Notes under the pieces: generated by a model
Databases searched by the model: none
Told to the model about the DNA's origin: nothing
What the model saw: only the letters and a program-made list of their open reading frames with translations
Position numbers and translations under genes: made by a program
Shown: one piece after another, positions 11,750 to 22,111 of the stretch
How positions within the stretch are numbered: the first letter of the stretch is position 1
How the letters are laid out: every line of letters begins with the position of its first letter
Assembly (NCBI GenBank): GCA_963969395.1
Contig: OZ017805.1
Span: 744,001 to 808,000 of the forward strand
DNA from: Pseudoscleropodium purum
Lineage: Eukaryota; Streptophyta; Bryopsida; Hypnales; Brachytheciaceae
Reading direction: 5' to 3'
DNA: 64,000 nt

Positions 11750-13240
11750 ATAACTATGTTATTTTCTGAACATGTATATATGAAAAGTTTTGTATGAATT
11801 TTGGACCTTCTTTTAAGAAAAGTATGTCAAATCTATATTGATCTATCATGAATAAAAATGTATTTTCCTATTAATTACATCATTATTGTATATATAAATT
11901 TTTGTCTATTTTATTATACGAGATTATGAATAATATAGAGCCCTAGAAGTCCTTCAATATTTGAGTAAAATAATTTAAAATGCCCTAAATCCAATTACTC
12001 TATAAAAAACATGCCAAGGCCCCCCCCCCCCTCCCCATATTTGAAAGGGTTTAATGTTATTTGCAAAGATATAATTTTCTATCATCTATGGTGATTGTAT
12101 GAAAGCAAATGTTCAATATGAGTCTCAAATATACTATTTTTTTTTTTTAAATACGACATTAGAAATGCATTTTGAGAAGCCATAGATTCATAGGGTTGTC
12201 TATGCAATACCTTGTAACTTCAAAAAATTTGGATGGCTACCTTATTTTTTAGATTTGACATTTGAATTATAATAATTCTAAATATAAAACAATTGATACA
12301 TTTAAAAAATTTGTCTTTGTGACTAAGATAAATCAAATTTCTCAAAGCTCAACAAAGGCCTATAACTTTCACGTATACAATAGAAGGCCATATTCGTTAA
12401 TTTGAGACAAAATGGTCATTTTGAGACTTTCAAAACACAAGTGCAATGTTTTTTTGACAATATAGTTGTTCAATTCAATGATAAATAAAGTTTAGTATAG
12501 AATGACTAAGCAACCTTGAGACTGCGATTTCAAACAAATGCAGCCAATGAAAGAAAATTACATTAGTACACCGTATAATTAGAAATTTTTGTTCACATCG
12601 AAGGAAAAATATTGAAAGAGTTTGCACTCAACAAGTTCAGTTTACTTGGAATATTAGACTATATTATTCTATTCTGAATGGCTTGTAGCATTTCTTCATA
12701 AATGAACTTCTAATTTCTTAGAGTTTGTGTGTATATACAAAGTGGTTGCTTGCTTTGTTTATCAAAATACTAGATTTTTACATTATATCTACCTTGTTAT
12801 TAACCTATAAAGTCCCAAGGTATTTTTGAAGACAAAGACCATTCAAAACTCCTATTTCTATTGCAAAGAGGAAGAGAGTATTCAAAGTCTTGCAAAAAAT
12901 ACTTGAAAATGTTTTTATTTCTATTGCAAAAGAGCAAAAAATTGGATTTCTTTTAGATTTGACTACAGGATCTTGTACTACACTAGTATAAAAATGTGGA
13001 GTATGATGTTTCAAAAACTTTCACCACGTGGATATAAAGATATTTACTTTTAAAGGACAAGAAAACATGTATTTCCTAACCTTGCTTGGCAAGCTTTTTT
13101 GGCTGAGTTTGAATCTTCCTAACTTAAATAAATTTGTAGGACACATTTTGATTTTATATTTTGGGATGTTGAACAACTGTGTTGAAAATGTAGACCATAG
13201 AAATTCAACAACAAAGTACTAAATTTTCACTCATTCAATT
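11750..13240. other. AT-rich intergenic DNA
   Basis: No supported gene. It includes a C tract at about 12,020-12,036. Open frames at 12,805-13,014 and 13,028-13,222 have no motif and no paralogue here. Confidence 0.55.
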
Positions 13241-13245
13241 AATAC

Positions 13246-13525
13246 TAAGCAGATGTAGATTCAAGGTTGAAATAAAAACTAAATTCTTAATAGTTCTAAG
13301 ATGAAATTAAAACACAATAATTCCAATGGTCAAATTGTTGTAGCAAATATACCCAACCTATTTAACAATGTTTTTGGAAGAGGGTGTCAAAATTGCATTC
13401 GAATGTGAGTTCTATTAGTTGTTTTTTCCTGAAAATGCTCAAATTGTCACAAAAACAAGATTGTCTATAACTTTCTCATTACTTCTCCAAATGGATGAAT
13501 CAAAGTTTCAAATATAAAGTGAACA
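13246..13525 (+). repeat. Interspersed repeat family R1, copy 2
   Basis: This aligns with 1,921-2,240 in the same orientation over about 300 bases, with landmarks in the same order. It ends near a CTGCCCGG motif at about 13,590 and abuts the 3' end of the ParB-like gene. Confidence 0.65.
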
Positions 13526-13743
13526 CAAATGTGACATACAAGAAAAAAATATCAAAGAATTTATTTCAATTTTATTGGGAATTTTTTGGACTGCCCGGTC
13601 TCCTCTAAGATTCAGCTAGCATAATGAATGCTTTCAGACACCGATTGAAATAAAAATGAAATTTTCCTAAAGCTAATGGATTTCTCTATGTTATAGGAGT
13701 TTTTGAAAGTTTCACTAAATTTCTTGAGCTCATAGATATAGTA

Positions 13744-13989
13744 CTAAACCACCCTTCTCTTGGGGGAACTATTGACGATCCCGTCCTCCATGTTTCCCTT
13801 CGAGTAGTCTATGGCTGCAGACGCTGCATCGGTGGCAGAGCACAACAAGTACGGTTTGGAAAAAGGAGCAGTGTCACAACTGCCATCCATGGACTCCCTA
13901 CAAGTTGAAAAAGACTTTTCTGATCTGGAAAGGAGGCTCTGAGTGAGCCTCCCATTTGTAGGAAGGCTTGCATCAAACGGGAGTCCAAC
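13744..13989 (-). CDS. Exon 3 (terminal) of the ParB/DGQHR-like gene
   Basis: Eighty-one codons and a stop follow the acceptor TTGCTTCAG|GTTGG. The sequence is Ser-rich (TQSLLSRSEKSFSTCRESMD) and ends in a basic KRRVV. It is free of stops and richer in GC than its flanks. Confidence 0.6.
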   Translation of the reverse strand, partial: VGLPFDASLPTNGRLTQSLLSRSEKSFSTCRESMDGSCDTAPFSKPYLLCSATDAASAAIDYSKGNMEDGIVNSSPKRRVV

Positions 13990-14281
13990 CTGAAGCAAGT
14001 ACAGAATATTTAAATGCTTGAGACATGATCCTCCAACAAGCAACAACAATCGCTAATAGCACTAACCTAATTGGACACATAAGAAGAAATCCAAAGAATA
14101 GAATAAAAAATCTAAACTTTGAAATTTTTTTTCAATATTTACGAAACATTATTTACAAAAGATTATTTCATACATGAATATAACATACCACTGCCATTTT
14201 AAATGTGGGTACATGGGATGTTCACTTCCTACGGCGGCCACGCCTTATGACTAAACCTATCTCAGGAAGTTCATATCATAC

Positions 14282-14760
14282 ACCGAAGGCTTTGCTAGAC
14301 TCTCTCATTGCTTCCACAATTTGTTTCATAGAGAGATCACGAGCAATGAAAGGGTTCACGCCAAGCCGGTTCTCTTCGACATAATCCCACAATTCATAAT
14401 CCCGCAATTCTTGGAAACAGACACCTTTGGATACACCACACCGCGATTTGTTCTGCCAATGAGGTGCTTTGCGAATTCCTCGAAGTCAGTGAAGTGCCCA
14501 AAATGTCTGAAGAACTCTCGCTTCAAATTTTGATTGTTCACCTTGAATCCTTTCTCTACTCTGAATGGTTCGTCGGTGAGGGGATTAATCAATTTGCCTT
14601 CAACGTGCATGGTTAGGAATCGTTCCCAATGCACCCATTTCTTCTCCGGCAATGTTATGATTTGGAGTTCATTCTTTAGGTCCAAAGTGGAGTTAATCTT
14701 GGAGCCATCTTTGTCAGGATTTATGTTTTGGAACCTTTGAATAACAGCTAACGAAAAACT
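14282..14760 (-). CDS. Exon 2 of the ParB/DGQHR-like gene, with a frameshift
   Basis: It opens SFSLAVIQRFQNINPDKDGS and contains ITLPEKKWVHWERFLTMHVE. It continues to VVYPKVSVSK near 14,414, where the frame shifts. The downstream frame reads ELRDYELWDYVEENRLGVNP and RDLSMKQIVEAMRESSKAFG. Length is 479 bases; one added base makes 160 codons and keeps phase 0 at both ends. At the shift a 15-base tandem duplication gives the peptide repeat ELRDY-ELWDY. Confidence 0.65.
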
Positions 14761-14819
14761 CTGCAGTTCAAAATTAAATGTCTTTAGAGTAGAGCACATA
14801 GTTCATTTCTTGTACATCA

Positions 14820-14991
14820 ACTTATCGTTGACTCAAGGATAAGTCCTGAATGCTAAGGAGAATGAAAAAATGTATGACTTCTAGACTATTGTAGTGCTCA
14901 AAAGAATGTATAGGTCAAAGCTAAATGTCTTGAGAGTAGAGCATGTCATTCATAGCATATACCACAACTTATCATTGACTCAAGGATAAGT
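14820..14991. repeat. Two diverged hairpins inside intron 1 of the ParB-like gene
   Basis: Palindromes at 14,820-14,844 and 14,967-14,991 read ACTTATC(G/A)TTGA and TCAAGGATAAGT around a single C. They are variants of the 16-kb hairpin, with the second base of each arm changed on both sides (AGTTATC/GATAACT to ACTTATC/GATAAGT), a compensated pair. Flanking sequence (AGAGTAGAGCA) is duplicated too, giving a 147-bp unit. Confidence 0.8.
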
Positions 14992-15105
14992 CTCAAATGG
15001 AAAGAAATTGTAGCCATGACAAACTTCAAAACATTCATTATGGCTCAGATTTTTAGCAAAGGAATCTGTTCTTCACTACATAAGTTTGAAGGAATTGAAC
15101 CTTAC

Positions 15106-15978
15106 CTTGTAGTTATTCTCGTTGTAGACCAAGCCGTTGCTTCTAACCTTTGGCTCCAAACTATCGATTGCTGGGCATTTCAAAATGCTCCAAATGTTCC
15201 AACACGCAACTAACTGGTTGCCCCAAGTTGGTTGGGCATAATGTAGGTGGTTGATGAGATTGTAGAACTTTGAGATTTTTCAAAGTTTATTTGGGTCTTG
15301 AGTCCAAACAATTAAGGCATCCCAATTTTGGAGGTCGGCTTTCCGGTCTTCATCGCATGCTTCATTCTGAAGTTGTTTTGAAGCCGTAATGCTATGCTGA
15401 CCGTTGATAATCATAAATCGCATATTTTTAATGTCCTCCCATTTCTTTGGCTTTTCCTTCAAAAGCATTTTCCGATCATCAACTGGAGTGAGACACACTT
15501 TTTGGCGTTGACCTATTTCCACCATTTGAATAAGAACTCGCTTCATGTCATTCACCATATTCTGTTGCAGTGTGCGAATGACGTATTCGTCGCTCGCTAT
15601 AATACATTGTTCGATGTCGACTGTCACTATAACCATGTCAAAGAGGAAGTAGTCCCTATGCTCCTTCCAAAAGTCTTTTTGGATTTTGCCAATTTCCTCA
15701 AAGTCTGGAATTAGACCTTTGAAGGCTGCTAACCCAACAGAGTTTGTAGTCAAACTTGAGCCTGAACTAGCTGCACCTTCTGTACCAACCATGAAACTCT
15801 TCCTTCTCTTTCGACTAGTTTCTGCTCCTACTGGTGCACCCCTCTTCTTTGGCTCAGATCTTGTGTTCCCTGGCTTTGCTCTACTTCCAGATGTTGTGGG
15901 AGCAAACGGCCGTGGTGTTGCAAATCCAGTTTTCTGCCTCCATCCTTGTGTTGTTCTTCGACCCACTAAATGCTTCAT
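15106..15978 (-). CDS. Exon 1 of the ParB/DGQHR-like gene
   Basis: The open frame has 291 codons with one internal TGA (15,280-15,282). Before it lies the basic tail and the INGQH-bearing domain. After it the same frame continues KISKFYNLINHLHYAQPTWG and NNYK up to the donor. The paralogue near 38,700-38,790 reads KLRNISTYYNRMNH, so the TGA replaces an Arg codon, consistent with CGA to TGA at a CpG. The ATG at 15,978 is the first in frame; a further 5' exon is possible. Confidence 0.75.
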
Positions 15979-16055
15979 AAACAGTCTTCTAATATGATCA
16001 ACTCTATATCACATCAATATACTGAGGTTCATATTCTAAATTTCTAGAATTGTTT

Positions 16056-16636
16056 AGTTATCGGTGAGTTGACGATAACTTTGATGATAGAAAATAACAT
16101 ACAAAGTGATCATTTATATATTTCAGGCTAGCAATTACAATTGATTATTGTGAAATGAATGCACCTTTGAATTTGAGTAAAAGTTATCATTGACTCAACG
16201 ATAACTTGGCATATATTTCACAAAAGTTGATTATTGTGAAATGAACACACCTTTGGATTTGAATAAAAGTTATCGTTGACTCAACGATAACTTTGCATAT
16301 ATTTCTTGACAATGGATTATTGTGAAATGAACGCACCTTTGGATTCTACCAAAAGTTATCGTTGACTCAATGATAACTTTGGATATAATTCACAACAGTT
16401 GACTATTGTAAAATGAACGCACTTTTGAATTCTACTAAAAGTTATCGTTGACTCAACGATAACTTTGCATATATTTCTTGACAATGGATTATTGTGAAAT
16501 GAACGCACCTTTGGATTCTACCAAAAGTTATCGTTGACTCAATGATAACTTTGGATATAGTTCACAACAGTTGACTATTGTACAATGAACGCACCTTTGA
16601 ATTCTACTAAAAGTTATCGTTGACTCAATGATAACT
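16056..16636. repeat. Hairpin array, 86-bp period, upstream of ParB-like gene
   Basis: A 25-base palindrome, arms AGTTATCGTTGA and TCAACGATAACT around one C, occurs at 16,182, 16,268, 16,354, 16,440, 16,526 and 16,612, exactly 86 bases apart. A diverged copy lies at 16,056. Alternate units are more similar, so a 172-bp higher-order unit is present: one type has TTGCATATATTTCTTGAC, the other TTGGATATA(A/G)TTCACAAC. The centre TGACTCA is a classic bZIP-type core, and the arms carry GATAA. The array lies 5' of the minus-strand gene ending at 15,978, so it occupies promoter position. Confidence 0.95.
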
Positions 16637-16689
16637 TTGCATATTTTTCACGACAGTTGATTATAACTAATACAAAGCAGTATACCTCG

Positions 16690-17660
16690 CGATTATAACA
16701 TTCAAAAACACAATGCACTTCCAGATGGACCTAACATGGGTTCTTTTCACACAAATTTTGCTTCAACAACATCTACATGGGGCTACATGACCAAAGACTC
16801 TTTTCCGGTTGAGAAAATATGAGGAAGCGTATTTTGCAATTGGAACAATACAATGGACACCGCACTTCCTAACATGAATTCCTTTCATACTGATTTTGTT
16901 GGAGCGACATCCACATGGGGTTGCATGATCGAAGACTACAATGTGATCTACAAAAAATACGAAGTGTACTTCGCGCTTACAACAATGCAAAATACATCAC
17001 GCTTCCTCATGGACCCAACATAAAATCTGAATACTAATTTCTTAAGAGGAATATCTATAGGGGGTTGCATGACCAGAAACTACAATATTCTCCGCACAAT
17101 AATTGAAAAGGGAATTTTGCAATTGCAACAACTCAAAAGACACTACGTTCTTCATACACTAAAAATGAATTCTTCCTATATCAATTTCATAAGAGCGGCA
17201 TCTACATGGAGTTGCATGACGAAGGACTAAAATTTCCTCCGTAGAAAATATGAAGCGTACTCCAATTACAACAATGCAAAATACACTGCGCTCTCATGGA
17301 CTCATCATAAATTCCGTTCATACCAATTTCTTAAGAGCAACATCTACATGGAGTTGCATGACCGAAGACTACAATTTTCTCCAAACAATAATTGGAAGCA
17401 TACTTCGCGATTACAACAATACAAAGACACCACCTTTCCTCATACACCCAACATGAATTTAAGACATACCAACTTCAAAATAGCAACATGTATATAGGGT
17501 TGCATGACCGAAGATTGCATTTCTCTCAGCGGAAATGAGAAAAGCAGTTGTGACACTTGTGATTACAACATTGAAAACCTAAATGCGTCTCCTCATAGAC
17601 CCAATATGAACTACTTCCACACCAATTTCTTAAGAGCAATGGCTACATGTATGCAGATGC
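16690..17660. repeat. Tandem array, unit about 142 bp, seven copies
   Basis: The motifs CATCTACATGG(A/G)G(T/C)TGCATGACC.AAGACTAC and ACCAATTTCTTAAGAGC recur near 16,768, 16,906, 17,049, 17,198, 17,340, 17,483 and 17,640. Units differ at many positions and are older than the 86-bp array. Several units are open on one strand or the other (e.g. 16,763-16,990 minus, 17,250-17,456 plus), but the frame is not kept between units, so I do not call genes. Confidence 0.85.
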
Positions 17661-17940
17661 TTCTATGTTTCAAAACAAACAACAACGGCAACACATTTGG
17701 TAATGCTACAACCTATTTGAGGATAATGGCACTTACTCGAAACTCATTGCAACGTCCATGCTCGCCACTGAAACCGTCAAACTTGGGCCAAAAGATGTTG
17801 GAATACAATACGCCGCAGTCCACAAGAGTACAAGAAAGCTCAACAAACGAAAATGAACAAGTCAACTACAGAAAGACTGATTAATTTTGATGTAAAATTG
17901 GCACAGAAGATGGAGGTTCCGGAGAAGGTAGACAGAGCTT

Positions 17941-18150
17941 CTAGAGAGTAGGCGCGGAAATACTTGAGCAAAATGTTCTGGATTTTTGTATTTCCCTCAA
18001 ATTCCTCAACATCATTCCACATCGGCGTACAACTTCTCTGACATCACTTAACGCTTTGAGCAATGTCAGCACATTCCTTGTCAGGTTTACACCATTGGAG
18101 TGCGACGCCTTTAGTATGGAATCAACAACAGATTTGCCAACATTATAATG
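17941..18150 (-). CDS. Probable coding exon, unknown protein
   Basis: The minus-strand frame reads HYNVGKSVVDSILKAS, then NGVNLTRNVLTLLKALSDV and REVVRRCGMMLRNLREIQK, ending at a TAG at 17,941. It is 69 codons long, rich in heptad-like Leu spacing and charged residues, and richer in GC than its surroundings. No start is apparent, so it is an internal exon or fragment. It is on the same strand as, and 2 kb upstream of, the ParB-like gene, so it could be a 5' exon of it, but nothing proves this. I do not recognise the family. Confidence 0.5.
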   Translation of the reverse strand, partial: HYNVGKSVVDSILKASHSNGVNLTRNVLTLLKALSDVREVVRRCGMMLRNLREIQKSRTFCSSISAPTL

Positions 18151-18299
18151 TTTATTAATAGTGTATATATTTATTCACATTCTTTGGATGATATTTGATG
18201 AATTTATGAAGGGCTGACATACCATGAAACAATACTTCCCAACAGCTACACAATTAAAGTAGGGGGCTCAAAAATCATTCATCTAAAGAAAAAGATGCA

Positions 18300-18580
18300 T
18301 TTTTATTATTTTCGTTATTTTTGATATTTCGTTACAATATAACAAAATAACAAAATAACAATATGACAAAATTAAAAAATTAAAAAAACAAGTATTACTC
18401 AAATAAATACTAAAAATTAAAAAAAATTTAAATTTTGAATTTTAAATAAATTTTAAATTTGAATTTTAAATTCAAAATTTTAAAATTTTGAATTTTAATT
18501 CAAATTCAAAATTTTAAAATTTATAATTAACAATATAATAAAATAACAATATAACAATATAACAATCATACTACTAAAAT
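18300..18580. repeat. Low-complexity ATAACAA and AAATTTTAAAATTC tract
   Basis: ATAACAA-type microsatellite at both ends surrounds a core (about 18,420-18,530) of interleaved AATTTTAAA/TTTAAAATT palindromes that could fold extensively. No coding potential. Confidence 0.75.
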
Positions 18581-18789
18581 CATAACTCCCATTGTAATAT
18601 TGCCAATGCTACCATTAATACTAAGGACTACTGCTTGTTATACTACGCATTCATTGTATTTCATTGGTAAAATTATGATACATTTCAATAGAATGCATGA
18701 TAATGATTTCAATAAGTCTTTAAAATAATTATTTTAAATTTTTGGTAAAAGTACTTTCAATTATGCATATGTAGATATCATATTTTTTC

Positions 18790-18935
18790 ACAATGTGATA
18801 TTTCAGAAATACAGTAGCAATTTGCATCACCTTTGTAATATCACTTATTACAAAGAGTGATATTATAGAAATAATATAGTTGTTGCAATTAAGGTGATAT
18901 TAAAGAAGATTTGTAGGGTGATATTATAGAGGTAG
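18790..18935. repeat. Repeated GTGATATTATAGA motifs
   Basis: GTGATATT(A/T) recurs at about 18,796, 18,859, 18,893 and 18,920, and a small inverted repeat TTTGTAATA/TATTACAAA lies at about 18,832-18,856. It is short and AT-rich, with no further assignment. Confidence 0.45.
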
Positions 18936-19349
18936 CAATTCCATTGCTTCTCTTGGCTTACATTTCTATGATTTTGTGCTTTTGTGAGTTTTGAGCTTTC
19001 ATGATTTCCATTTTCAATTGCTATTATCAAATGATTTTGAGAAATTTATTCAATTCAAGCAATTTTGAATTTCACAACAATTAAGCTATTTACAAAGTTT
19101 TTGATATTTATAAGTTTTTCTTTTCAATTCTTCAATTTGAGGTGCCATTCTTTGTAAAAAATTGAGTCAAATTTCTAATGCATTCTAATATACGTGTATC
19201 CCTCATAGTATTCACTATTGCATATATTTCATTCATCATTCCATAAATTCCTATTGTACATTTCAATATATGCTTACTTGTACAGGAAATTATACAAAGA
19301 TTTTTGTAAATTTTAATTAAAGATTTATTGAATTTTTTTCGCATTTCAG

Positions 19350-19433
19350 GTGGAAAGTGAATACGCTCAGCGAGACGTAGTCGGAATTGAAACGGAGTGT
19401 TTTTTTCTTTGGAAAATGACGGTGCTTTCATGA
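19350..19433 (+). CDS. Possible short terminal exon
   Basis: A pyrimidine-rich acceptor (TTTTTTTCGCATTTCAG) precedes a higher-GC frame reading VESEYAQRDVVGIETEC and ending in TGA. The opposite strand is also open. No homologue is recognised. Confidence 0.2.
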   Translation: MESEYAQRDVVGIETECFFLWKMTVLS

Positions 19434-21059
19434 AAACACAAAGAGAACAAACAATTAGGCTGGCTCACTTAGCAAACTAATTAAATGAACCGGTAACTAA
19501 ATTAATAAAATGAAATATGGTGTTAAGGCAGGTACCCCAAAAATTGCCACTTTTATGAATTGTGTCTAGTTATTATTGTTAGACTAGTCAAATTTTCATA
19601 TTTTCCTATTGGCAAGTGAAAGGAAGTTCTAGTGTACTAAAAAACATGACACTTGGATACCATATGCATAAGTTATGGAGGGTCAAAGTTCTTTTTGGTA
19701 GATGTTCTCAAATCATTTATTCAACATATGTACATATTGATTTGGGATATGTACACAAAGAGATGGTGATGGTTTTAAGTAGGGTGCAATTTTGGGTGTA
19801 CTCACCTTAGTTCTTTATATTGATGAAGTGTCCGGAATTTCCCAATCCTTAGAAAAAATCCTCTCTTCAACCCACAATCACCAACATGGGTAAGTAACTC
19901 CACAATAGTTTGTCAAGGACTTGGGATTATAAATTCATTTTCAAGCTAATTATGTAATTATAAAGAGTGAATTATTATTGTTAGTAATTTTTTGAAAAGA
20001 AATAGGCTGATATAATATAAAAATATATATAAGAGTAATTCCTTTGATACAAAAATTAGAGGTTGAATTTTTCAAGGATACACACACACAAGCTCACTTT
20101 TCCGTTGTACAATTTGATGCAAGGTAAATGAAACTGTGACAAGCAAAACGTCCAATGTAGAAACCCAAAAAATGACACAACATAGTGGCTTATATCAACT
20201 CTTGACAAAAGATGTGCAATAATAGAGATTTGAGCTAATTAGTTAGGATTAGTGGCCACAATCAATGTCTTGATTGATGGTGAAGGAATTATTAGTAACT
20301 ATAGAAGGAACTTCCATTTTTTTAGTATAAATTTGTGACAAGAAAGGAACTTTTTTATTCCTTCATATTATGGTCATGTTAGAAAATATTGTGACTATTG
20401 TAGGTGGTGAGATGACCATTATACATACACTTTGGGGGGGGTTTGGGGATCGTCTAAGGATTGTTTTGGACTAATTGGGCAACAAACTTCAAAAAAATTA
20501 TAACAAATTCATACTTTGTAAAAGAAAAATATTTTTTTTTCTCCATTTTCCACATATGTCTTTATATAGAATTTTTTTTAAAAATTCAATAATGTCAACA
20601 AAGGAAACCAATCATTCTGCATGTTATAGGTTGATGTATCTATTCATGAACCCTTAGATGTTGAGGGAATAATTAACATATTTGCATTGCTTCTAAGAGT
20701 CATTTGACAATAAGAAAATCTCATGTTAAGCTTACTTTAGGGTTAAGTTGTAGGAGGCAACCCATCCCTAACTAACACCTCATTCTAGCAATGTAAGCTA
20801 TTTTCTTTTTGTGTAGAACACAAAAGTGATGACTAATTATGGCACATTTCCTAATTCAATTGTGGCTCATTATAATTGGCTAACAAGATTATCAATATTG
20901 CAAACACCCTTGGTGAATTTTGCGACCAGCCCTTAGTTGGAAAGAGGAAGGTCTATATCACCGACATGCAAGAAAGCCTATCTTCCACTAAAAAATTCTT
21001 AGTGATTTTGTGTTGTGGAAAAAAAATCCAAAAAATTATGCATACCTTCTGTTGCCTAT

Positions 21060-21190
21060 TTTTACACATGTGAAAATTTAGCCTATGAAAAACCCGCCCT
21101 GCAAGTAGCCTTTCGAGGTTGACAACAAAGTAGGTCCTAGCGATGAAGCGATCCGTATCGTCCAGTGAGGAACTCACGACGCAGATTAAC
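21060..21190 (-). CDS. Possible coding exon of an unknown gene
   Basis: The minus-strand frame reads VSSSLDDTDRFIARTYFVVN followed by LERLLAGRV, in a locally GC-richer block. It lies on the same strand as, and downstream of, the open exon at 21,478-21,828, so they may be one gene. Family unknown. Confidence 0.3.
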
Positions 21191-21477
21191 CCTCCTCAAT
21201 AAATTCCAGGGATGGAAAGTTATAACTTAATCTATAACTTAGAAACACTTGCAAGTACAGTCATTCAACTACCAACGCAACAAGGTATCGACAACAACAG
21301 TTGCTACAATTAGAATGCGGAAAGCACAAACCCAGAAACAGGGACAAATTTCTTAAGTTATAACAAGGAATGGTGAACTTCATTAATTAAATTGGCATGA
21401 TTCCAGCTCCAAAAATTGTGACAAATATGCATATAACGGTCAAAAATCTAGGACTGGTAGGCATTAACAATTCAGAA

Positions 21478-21828
21478 CTAAAGTGTTGGAATATCAAAAT
21501 TGACGTTCAGGATCTCCCATTGTGCCCAAATTTTTTTCTCTCTTAAAATTCGCAATTGTAATCCCCCAATGAGACTCCAGATCGAACCCTCCCGTCCTTC
21601 GCAAACAACTTGAAGAAGATTGCCATCGGGCTCAGCATTATAGATCAAACATGGAGGAGCTAGAAATTCACTGCCGCAATTAAACATGTGCGTTATCGTC
21701 CTCAGAATATGGTTGAAATCGGCCGGTTTGAACACCTGAATCGATCTTTGAGGGTACAAAATAGTTGCCTTTGAAGCTAGGTACAGCCGCCCTGGAAAAT
21801 AATAAGCTCGACATAACTGCATTGTCAT
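21478..21828 (-). CDS. Undamaged open exon, unknown protein
   Basis: The frame of 116 codons is uninterrupted, with mixed codon use and higher GC than the flanks. It reads QLCRAYYFPGRLYLASKAT, ILRTITHMFNCGSEFLAPPC and WSLIGGLQLRILREKKIWAQ before a TAG. The other strand is closed. The undamaged state sets it apart from most coding remnants here. I do not recognise the family. Confidence 0.45.
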   Translation of the reverse strand: MTMQLCRAYYFPGRLYLASKATILYPQRSIQVFKPADFNHILRTITHMFNCGSEFLAPPCLIYNAEPDGNLLQVVCEGREGSIWSLIGGLQLRILREKKIWAQWEILNVNFDIPTL

Positions 21829-21848
21829 TCGCTTTTTACATTGACTAA

Positions 21849-21985
21849 ATGTCTGGAACTCCGCAATCCTTGGTGGAAAACTTTATCTCCACTCCCACTG
21901 GAAACAGAGTTTAGAGCCCGTTGCAAGTGAATTCAAAGGCTTCCTTCACAATCCTGATGACTTAAAGCATCTACAAATTGCATAA
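21849..21985 (+). pseudogene. Short coding remnant with a frameshift
   Basis: Starting at an ATG, MSGTPQSLVENFISTPTGN runs to about 21,905; a one-base shift then opens SLEPVASEFKGFLHNPDDLK to a TAA. A diverged copy of the start (GTGTCCGGAATTTCCCAATC) lies at about 19,828, so this is part of a repeated unit. Family unknown. Confidence 0.35.
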
Positions 21986-22111
21986 TGAGTGCACTGTCAT
22001 CACATCAGAACCCACCCCCAACCGTAACGATAGGATACGAGTGTAGCAAGGGAACCGCAGGCAACCAAGTGTTCAAATCTCCCTCAAACATCAACACCTT
22101 TTTGTTACTCA

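Larger units (their letters stand above)
13744..15978 (-). pseudogene. ParB/DGQHR-like domain gene, three exons, two lesions
   Basis: Three coding blocks with consistent splice borders fit one gene: exon 1 15,978-15,106 (donor AAG|GTAAGG), exon 2 14,760-14,282 (acceptor CTGCAG|, donor GGT|GTATGA) and exon 3 13,989-13,744 (acceptor TTCAG|, stop). All junctions are phase 0. The protein would be about 532 residues. Residues 44-60 form a bipartite nuclear-signal-like cluster (KKRGAPVGAETSRKRRK). Residues 100-235 resemble a ParB N-terminal/DGQHR fold: VTVDIEQCIIA, then RTLQQNMVNDM, then a strand leading to FMIINGQHSITASKQL at 188-203. Two lesions are visible: a TGA at 15,280-15,282 where the paralogue at 38.7 kb has Arg, and a probable one-base deletion near 14,414. 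Base composition is richer in GC than its surroundings. It is a young pseudogene, or an active gene if these are sequence errors. Function is unknown. Confidence 0.75.

Noticed and set aside
15394..15714. Plus-strand open frames antisense to the ParB-like exon (also 15,686-15,997)
   Set aside because: The minus-strand frame has a paralogue and splice-consistent borders; the plus frames do not.
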